Shown here one piece after another: positions 51,649 through 57,062 of a stretch of 57,062 bases of DNA. Every line of letters begins with the position of its first letter. The first letter of the stretch is position 1. This DNA comes from an uncultured Desulfovibrio sp. (GTDB lineage Bacteria > Desulfobacterota > Desulfovibrionia > Desulfovibrionales > Desulfovibrionaceae): contig NZ_CASDOY010000007.1 of the NCBI RefSeq assembly GCF_949282365.1, positions 1 through 57,062 of the forward strand, written 5' to 3'. The notes beneath the pieces were generated by a model that had not been told where the DNA came from, ran no database searches, and saw nothing but the letters and a program-made list of their open reading frames with translations. The position numbers and the translations under genes are program-made.

Positions 51649-52347
51649 ATGACTGCTCGTACCATTGCGCAAAGCGCTGTGAGCGCCGTTTCCATCTATA
51701 TGCGCCAGGTCTACCTGTGGATGACCGCCGGTCTGGCCATCACCGCCGTGACGGCCTTTGCCGTGGCCTCCAGCCCGGACCTGCAAATGACCATCCTGGG
51801 CAATATGGTGATCATGATCGCCCTCATCGTGGCCCAGTTCGGCCTGGTCATCGCCCTGAGCGCCGCGGTGCACAAAATGTCGGCCACCACGGCCACGGCG
51901 GTGTTCATCGTCTATTCGGCCCTGACCGGCCTGACCCTGTCCAGCATCTTCGTGGTCTATCCCATCGGCTCCATCGCCAATGCCTTTTTGACGGCCACGG
52001 GCACATTCCTGGCCATGTCCGTGTTCGGTACCGTGACCAAGCGTGACCTGACCGGCATGGGCAGCTTCCTGATGATGGGCCTGATCGGCATCATCATCGC
52101 CTCCATCGTCAACATCTTCCTGGCCAACAGCATGATGGACTTCGTCATCAGCTGCATCGGCGTGCTGATCTTCACCGGCCTCACCGCCTATGACACCCAG
52201 AAGCTGCGCGCCTTCGGCATGAACGCCCCGGTGGACGACGCCACGGCCATGCGTCGCGGCGCCCTGCTGGGCGCTCTGGAACTCTATCTGGACTTCATCA
52301 ACCTCTTCCTGATGCTGCTGCGCCTGTTCGGCGGCAACCGCGACTAG
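51649..52347 (+). CDS. Bax inhibitor-1/YccA (TMBIM) family membrane protein
   Basis: 232 residues, seven hydrophobic segments. Seen: VYLWMTAGLAITAVTAF in helix 1, FIVYSALTGLTLSSIF, GLTAYDTQKLRAF and the C-terminal GALELYLDFINLFLMLLRLFGG, the conserved family end with an Asp thought to form the pH-sensing pair. Bacterial members act as proton-dependent calcium leak channels or as FtsH-associated modulators (YccA). GGAGG at 51638-51642 fixes the start. Monocistronic by appearance. Confidence 0.93.
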   Translation: MTARTIAQSAVSAVSIYMRQVYLWMTAGLAITAVTAFAVASSPDLQMTILGNMVIMIALIVAQFGLVIALSAAVHKMSATTATAVFIVYSALTGLTLSSIFVVYPIGSIANAFLTATGTFLAMSVFGTVTKRDLTGMGSFLMMGLIGIIIASIVNIFLANSMMDFVISCIGVLIFTGLTAYDTQKLRAFGMNAPVDDATAMRRGALLGALELYLDFINLFLMLLRLFGGNRD

Positions 52348-52354
52348 CGGAGAG

Positions 52355-52502
52355 GATACGGTCACAGGCGGAGAAGGCGCCCGTTGCGCTGCTGTCGATG
52401 CCTGCAAGGCGCCTGCGTCGCCAGCGGGCACGGCCTGCGGCCGCCTCCGGTCGCTGCCGGCGGCAAAAAGGGGGCCTCTCCGCACCCCTCTTTCCCCAAA
52501 AC
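52355..52502 (+). repeat. Copy of dispersed intergenic element with core and right arm
   Basis: Left arm degenerate (GGCGGAGAAGGCGCCCG). The core from 52383 has GTTGCGCTGCTGTCGATGCC, then GCGTCGCCAGCGGGCACGGC, CGGCCGCC and CGGTCGC. The right arm has GGCGGCAAAAAGGGGGCC, CCCTCTTTCCCC and AAAAC. The core aligns with 56912-57062 and the arm with 11013-11042. It follows the TMBIM stop codon. From 52503 to 52839 I see nothing beyond the rnr leader. Confidence 0.75.
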
Positions 52503-52839
52503 GTGCACATGTGGGGGAAGGCGGGGAGCCCGCCCCTGCTTGTGCAGGGGAAGCCCATCAGGGACAGGGGCGGGTCTGGATGGTCGCATGCAGGGATGAC
52601 GGCCAGCCCGATGATATGACAGCGGGGCGGAGGGGCGACCTTCCGCCCCTTTTGCGTCCGCCTGCCCCGTGCGCGGCCTTTCCGTATGGCCCCTGATCTC
52701 CCGGCGTCCCCGTCCCCGCCTGTCCGTGCGCAGGCCTCCCCGCGGCCGGCTTTGACAAGCGGGCCCGGGGCCCGTATGCAGGACTGACGGGACAGCCTGA
52801 CAACCATCATGCCGCCGCGCTGCCGGCGGGCAGGGATCC

Positions 52840-55251
52840 ATGAGCAAGAAAAACGACTACTTCGATCTTCCGGCCGGACTGGACGACGCCGCTCTGCTGG
52901 AGATCTTCCATGAACAGGAGCGCCCCCTGCGCCTGGACGCCCTGCTGCGGGTCACGGGCCTGCCGCGCGCGGCCCGCAAGATGCTGGAAGACCAGCTCCA
53001 CGCCCTGGCCGACGAGGGGCGCCTGGTGCACCTGCAGGGCGGGCTCTGGGCCCGTGCCGACGGTCTGCGTCAGGTGCGCGGCCGTTATGTGGCCCTGCGC
53101 AGCGGCGCGGGCGGCTTCGTGACGCCCCTGGGCGACAACGGGCAGGTGAGCGGCCCGGACATCTTCATCCATCCCCTGCAGGCGGGCGATGCCTGGCATC
53201 AGGACATGGTGCGCGTGGTCCTGTCGCCGCGCGCGCATGCCCGCGGCAGGAGCCGGGAAGGCCGCATCGTGGAGGTGCTGGAGCGCGGCTGCCGCGAGCT
53301 GCCCGTGCATGTGATCCATGTGACCGGGCATCGCGCCCTGTGCCGTCCGGCGGACAGCCGCATGCCCTTCGACGTCAGCGTGGAGCTGCCTGCCGACCTG
53401 CCCCGTCCGTCAGGCGGGACCCTGCTCCTGGTGGCCCCGGAAAAGCGTCTGGCCACGGATCTCTGGCAGGCGCGCCTGCTGCAGGCCGTGGGCCGGGAAG
53501 ACGACATCGCCGTGCAGGAGGATCTGGTCAAGCTCAACCATGAGGTGCCGCGCGAGTTCCCGCCCCGGGCGCAGGCCGAGGCCGACGCCCTGCCGCCGGC
53601 GCCGCGGCCTGCGGACATGGCCGGGCGCGAGGACCTGCGCCACCTGCCCCTGGTGACCATCGACGGGGCCGACGCCCGCGACTTCGACGACGCCGTGCAG
53701 GTGGAGGCCCGTCCCGGCGGGGGCTGGCTGCTGCGCGTGGCCATCGCCGACGTGAGCCATTATGTGCGGCCGCGCACGGCCCTGGATACGGAGGCCCTGG
53801 CGCGCGGCAATTCCTGGTATTTCCCCACCTCGGTGGAGCCCATGCTGCCGCCCGCCCTCTGCGACGGCCTGTGCAGCCTGCGTCCGCACGAGGACAGGCT
53901 GGCCATGCTGGCCGAGATCCCCTTTTCCGCCAGCGGGCAGCCGGGCAAACCGCGCTTCGCGGCGGCGCTCATGCGTTCGGCGGCCCGTCTGACCTACGAT
54001 CAGGTCAAGGCCTGCCTGCTGGACAGGGACGGGCAGGCACGCGCCGCCCTGGCCGCGCAGGAACGCGGGGCCGAGGTGCTGGAGATGCTGGAAACGGCCT
54101 TCGCCCTCTACCGCTGCCTGCGCGAGGCCCGGCAGCGCCGGGGCAGTCTGGATTTCGACCTGCCGGAACCGGAATACGCCTTTGACGGCAAGGGCCGCCT
54201 GCTGCGCGTGTCCCGCCGGGTGCGACATGACGCGCACCGCCTCATCGAGGAATTCATGATCGCGGCCAATGAGGCCGTGGCCCGCCATCTGGGCGGCCTG
54301 AAGCCCGACGGCGGCCCGGACGGGGCCCCGAAGGAGCCCTTCCTCTACCGCGTGCATCCCCAGCCCGATCCCGAGCGGCTGGAGAGCCTGTTCGATTCCC
54401 TGGAAGCCATCGACCCCGGACTGGTGCCGGCGCGGCCTGCGGCCCCGGCCCTGCAGGGCATCCTGCGGGACGTGCAGGGCTCGGAGCGCGAGTTCCTGGT
54501 GGGGCGGCTCTGCCTGCGGGCCATGCCGCAGGCCCGTTACCAGCCGGAGAACGAAGGCCATTTCGGTCTGGCGTCCCGTGCCTACTGCCATTTCACCTCG
54601 CCCATCCGCCGCTATGCCGACCTGCTGGTGCACCGGGCGCTCAAGGCCAGTCTGGGCCTGTACGGCGGCGCCCTGCCCGCCGGGCAGAAGCTGCTGCGCG
54701 TGGCCGACCAGCTCAACCGGCGCGAGCGGGACGCCCTGGACTGCGAGCGCGAGATGGCCCGGCGTCTGGCCTGCATGGCCCTTGAGGGCCGCGTGGGCGA
54801 GCGCTTCCGGGGCGTGGTGGCCGGTGTCAATGATTTCGGCCTGTTCGTGGAACTGGACGAGATGCCCGTGGAAGGCATGATCCGCGTGGAGGATCTGGGC
54901 GACGACTGGTACGATTTCGACGCCCGCCGCCAGTGCCTGCTGGGACAGCGTTCGGGCCTGTGCTGGAGCATGGGCCAGTCCCTTGAGGTGGTGCTGGCCG
55001 AAGTGCACAGCGGCCGTCTGGAGATCCGCCTGCTGCCCACGCAACTGGGCGTGGCGTCCCGTCGCGGCGGACGTGTGTCGCGCGGCCGTCAGGGGCGGAC
55101 GGGCAGGGGCCCGGCCCGGCATGACAGATCGCCGCATCAGCGCCGGGGCCGGGATCGCGACGGGCAGCGTCCCGTGCGCGGCAAAGCACAGGCCCGCCGG
55201 GACGGGGCCCGCGGGACACGCCGTCCCGCCGGACGCGGGAGGCGCGCATGA
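52840..55251 (+). CDS. rnr: Ribonuclease R
   Basis: 803 residues, RNase II/RNB family 3'-5' exoribonuclease able to degrade structured RNA. Order: N-terminal helix-turn-helix-like RNase R domain (about 1-75), cold-shock domain (about 80-230), RNB catalytic domain (about 255-600) with metal-binding DGADARDFDDAV, SHYVRPRTALD, PEPEYAF and the FTSPIRRYADLLVHR block, then S1 (about 655-735; VGERFRGVVAGVNDFGLFVEL). A Lys/Arg/Gly-rich tail ends the protein. Start ATG with a modest AGGGA. Overlaps murJ by four bases (ATGA). Confidence 0.95.
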   Translation: MSKKNDYFDLPAGLDDAALLEIFHEQERPLRLDALLRVTGLPRAARKMLEDQLHALADEGRLVHLQGGLWARADGLRQVRGRYVALRSGAGGFVTPLGDNGQVSGPDIFIHPLQAGDAWHQDMVRVVLSPRAHARGRSREGRIVEVLERGCRELPVHVIHVTGHRALCRPADSRMPFDVSVELPADLPRPSGGTLLLVAPEKRLATDLWQARLLQAVGREDDIAVQEDLVKLNHEVPREFPPRAQAEADALPPAPRPADMAGREDLRHLPLVTIDGADARDFDDAVQVEARPGGGWLLRVAIADVSHYVRPRTALDTEALARGNSWYFPTSVEPMLPPALCDGLCSLRPHEDRLAMLAEIPFSASGQPGKPRFAAALMRSAARLTYDQVKACLLDRDGQARAALAAQERGAEVLEMLETAFALYRCLREARQRRGSLDFDLPEPEYAFDGKGRLLRVSRRVRHDAHRLIEEFMIAANEAVARHLGGLKPDGGPDGAPKEPFLYRVHPQPDPERLESLFDSLEAIDPGLVPARPAAPALQGILRDVQGSEREFLVGRLCLRAMPQARYQPENEGHFGLASRAYCHFTSPIRRYADLLVHRALKASLGLYGGALPAGQKLLRVADQLNRRERDALDCEREMARRLACMALEGRVGERFRGVVAGVNDFGLFVELDEMPVEGMIRVEDLGDDWYDFDARRQCLLGQRSGLCWSMGQSLEVVLAEVHSGRLEIRLLPTQLGVASRRGGRVSRGRQGRTGRGPARHDRSPHQRRGRDRDGQRPVRGKAQARRDGARGTRRPAGRGRRA

Positions 55252-56867
55252 GCTTCTTTTCCCAGAAACAGCGCATGGGCGCGGCGGCCCTGATCCTGGC
55301 CGCCAGCACCATCCTTTCCCGGCTCATGGGACTGGTGCGCGACAAGGTCATCTCCTGGCAGTTCGGCGCGGGCAGCGAGGCTGACATGTACTTCGCGGCC
55401 TTCGTGGTGCCGGACATCATCAACCACCTGCTGGCCGGCGGCATCATGGCCATCACCATCATCCCCCTGCTGTCCCGGCGCTTCCAGGAGGACGAGGACG
55501 ACGGCTGGCGCTTTTTCTCCTGCATCTTCTGCTGGATGGTGCTGGCCTCGCTGCTGGTGACCGGGGCGGGCATGCTGGGGGCCGAGGAGCTGGCCCGCAT
55601 CACGGCCCCGGGCTTCGATGCCGCCCAGACGGCACGGCTGGCCTTCTTCATGCGCATCATCCTGCCCGCGCAGGTCTTCTTCCTGTGCGGGGCCTGCGTC
55701 ACGGCCCTGCTCTACATGCGGCGGCAGTTCCGCGTGCCTGCCCTGGCGCCCCTGATCTACAACGGCTGCATCATCGCCGGCGGCCTGCTCCTGCCCTGGC
55801 TGACGCAGGGCATGGATCTGCCCGCCCAATGGGAACTGGGCGGCATGACCGGCTACTGCGTGGGCGTGACCGTGGGCGCGGCCCTGGGGGCTTTTGTGCT
55901 GCCCTTCCGGGTAGCCGCCGCCGGGGGCCTGCGCCTGGGACTGGTCTTTTGGCATCCGCTGCTCAAGCGCTTTTTGCTCATGGCCCTGCCCCTGATGCTG
56001 GGCCAGACCGTCATCTTTCTGGACGAACAGTTCATGCGCGTGTTCGGCTCGCTGGCGGGCGACGGCGCCGTGAGCCTGCTCAACTATGCCCGGCGCATCA
56101 TGCAGGTGCCGGTGGGCCTCATGGGACAGGCGGCCGCCGTGGCCTCCTATCCCTTCCTGGTCTCCCTGCTGACCAATGGCGAGAAGGAACGCTTCGACCA
56201 GACCCTGAGCGCGGCCCTGCGGGCCAGCGTGGGCCTCATCATCCCCTGCGCCCTCTGGATGGGCGTGGCCGCCCGGCCCATCATGGCCGTCATCTTCCAG
56301 GGCGGGCGCTTCGGCCTGGCAGAGACCGTGGCCAGCACGCCCCTGCTGCAGATCATGCTGGCCGCCACGCCGCTGTGGATCCTCTACATGGTGCTGGTGC
56401 GCGCCTTCTATGCCGACGGCGACACCCTGACCCCGGCCACCACGGGCACGGCCATGACCCTGCTGGCCCTGCCGGTCTATTACTGGTGGGCCGTGCCCCT
56501 GGGCGCGTGGGCCATCGCCCTGACCTCGGCGGTGAGCGTCAGCGCCTATGTGCTCTGGCTGGTGGCCATCTGGGCGCGGCGGCAGGGCACGGGCGCGTTC
56601 GCGGGCCTGCTCTCCCTGTCCGGCCGGGCCCTGCTCTGTTCCCTGCCCGGCGGAGCGGCCGCCTGGGCGGCCCAGTACGGGCTGGAACAGCTGCGCCTGG
56701 CGGGCACGCTGGCCCTGCCGTCCGTGGCCCAGGCCTGCCTGACCTGCGCCGTCAGCGGTCTGGCCTTTGCCGCGCTCTTCCTGCCCCTGAGCTACAGACT
56801 GGCCCCCGGTATCCTGGAGCCTGTCTGGCGGCGGCTGCGGCGCGGCCGCGCACAGGGGCAGGCCTAG
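55248..56867 (+). CDS. murJ: Lipid II flippase MurJ (MviN)
   Basis: 539 residues, MOP-superfamily transporter with about 14 hydrophobic segments. Seen: TILSRLMGLVRDKVISWQFGAG, the family N-terminal motif, DMYFAAFVVPDIINHLLAGG, MQVPVGLMGQAAAVASYPFL, and FYADGDTLTPATTGTAM. It flips lipid-linked peptidoglycan precursor outward. In some species MurJ homologues move other lipid-linked glycans, but the location here, coupled to rnr and far from the glycan island, argues for the cell-wall role. Confidence 0.95.
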   Translation: MSFFSQKQRMGAAALILAASTILSRLMGLVRDKVISWQFGAGSEADMYFAAFVVPDIINHLLAGGIMAITIIPLLSRRFQEDEDDGWRFFSCIFCWMVLASLLVTGAGMLGAEELARITAPGFDAAQTARLAFFMRIILPAQVFFLCGACVTALLYMRRQFRVPALAPLIYNGCIIAGGLLLPWLTQGMDLPAQWELGGMTGYCVGVTVGAALGAFVLPFRVAAAGGLRLGLVFWHPLLKRFLLMALPLMLGQTVIFLDEQFMRVFGSLAGDGAVSLLNYARRIMQVPVGLMGQAAAVASYPFLVSLLTNGEKERFDQTLSAALRASVGLIIPCALWMGVAARPIMAVIFQGGRFGLAETVASTPLLQIMLAATPLWILYMVLVRAFYADGDTLTPATTGTAMTLLALPVYYWWAVPLGAWAIALTSAVSVSAYVLWLVAIWARRQGTGAFAGLLSLSGRALLCSLPGGAAAWAAQYGLEQLRLAGTLALPSVAQACLTCAVSGLAFAALFLPLSYRLAPGILEPVWRRLRRGRAQGQA

Positions 56868-56911
56868 GCGCAGGACGCATGACGTTTTGTTTTGAGGGAA
56901 GGAAGCCCTTT
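56868..56911 (+). repeat. Left arm of the dispersed element at the right edge
   Basis: GGACGCATGACGTTTTG (56874-56890) and GGGAAGGAAGCCCTTT (56896-56911) match, in order, the minus strand of 11119-11159, where GGACGCATCACGTTTTG and GGGGAAAGAAAGCCCC occur. Directly after murJ. Confidence 0.75.
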
Positions 56912-57062
56912 GCGTTGCTGTCGATGCCCGTAGCTTCCTCCGTCGCAACGGGCACGGCCCTGCCGGGCCGCCGTTCGGTCGCGCGTTGCTGTCGATGCCC
57001 GCAGCTTCCTGCGTCGCAACGGGCACGGCCCTGCGGGCCGCCGTTCGGTCGCGCGTTGCTGT
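56912..57062 (+). repeat. Tandem array of the repeat core, about 70-bp units
   Basis: Unit 1 is 56912-56982 (71 bp), unit 2 is 56983-57052 (70 bp), and a third starts at 57053 and is cut by the window end. The units differ at about four positions. Each has inverted pairs TGCCCGT/ACGGGCA (unit 1) and CGGCCC/GGGCCG. There are no unique spacers, so it is not a CRISPR array. Confidence 0.9.

Noticed and set aside
56912..57062. Possible CRISPR array at the right edge
   Set aside because: The repeats are contiguous 70-71 bp units with no unique spacers and no cas genes nearby; related copies occur elsewhere as single intergenic elements.

Overview
This is a GC-rich bacterial chromosome window. It most likely comes from a sulfate-reducing deltaproteobacterium of the Desulfovibrio group. 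The evidence is a class I hybrid-cluster protein (Hcp) with a CRP-type operator and a neighbouring Crp/Fnr regulator, a hisC-cmk overlap, and a pseudaminic-acid locus. The genus is an inference; no rRNA gene is present.

Left part (1-10.8 kb): the 3' end of an MltB-type lytic transglycosylase, a DUF697-like membrane protein with a freshly duplicated 165-bp internal repeat, hcp with its regulator, a flavodoxin-like protein, a PPOX-fold flavoprotein, a universal stress protein with a clear promoter, and hisC-cmk.

Phosphate block (11.1-21.6 kb): pstSCA reads left, phoB-phoR-pstB-phoU reads right, and a PiT-type transporter with a PhoU-like tail reads left. Three sites of the form NNGTCAC-N4-NTGTAAC precede pstS, phoB and the PiT gene, so all three units look like one PhoB regulon.

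Surface-glycan island (21.7-46.9 kb): five runs of genes in alternating directions, partly AT-rich. Genes resembling wbpB, wbpE, wbpD, wbpI and wbpG point to a UDP-ManNAc3NAcA/ManNAc3NAmA-type sugar. A GumK-like transferase and an asparagine-synthase-like amidotransferase sit in the same run. Genes for pseB, pseC, fused pseG-pseH, pseI and pseF give a full route to CMP-pseudaminic acid. Added to these are a second NeuB-family synthase, a PseA-like amidotransferase, a Pse-associated methylase, an ABC flippase-like transporter, a polysaccharide deacetylase, two further glycosyltransferases, a methyltransferase and a GNAT/FemAB-like transferase. Three enzymes of the island carry a PP-loop for ATP-dependent amidation. 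The island ends beside tRNA-Ala(CGC).

Right part (47.3-57 kb): housekeeping genes rlmE, yebC, ruvC, a periplasmic cyclophilin, a Bax-inhibitor-1 family protein, rnr and murJ. Intergenic spaces throughout hold a family of roughly 140-bp elements with inverted terminal arms and a core carrying TGCTGTCGATGCC. They lie at 3' ends of genes, and the core is tandemly amplified at the right edge. I saw no CRISPR array, prophage, transposase or replication origin.
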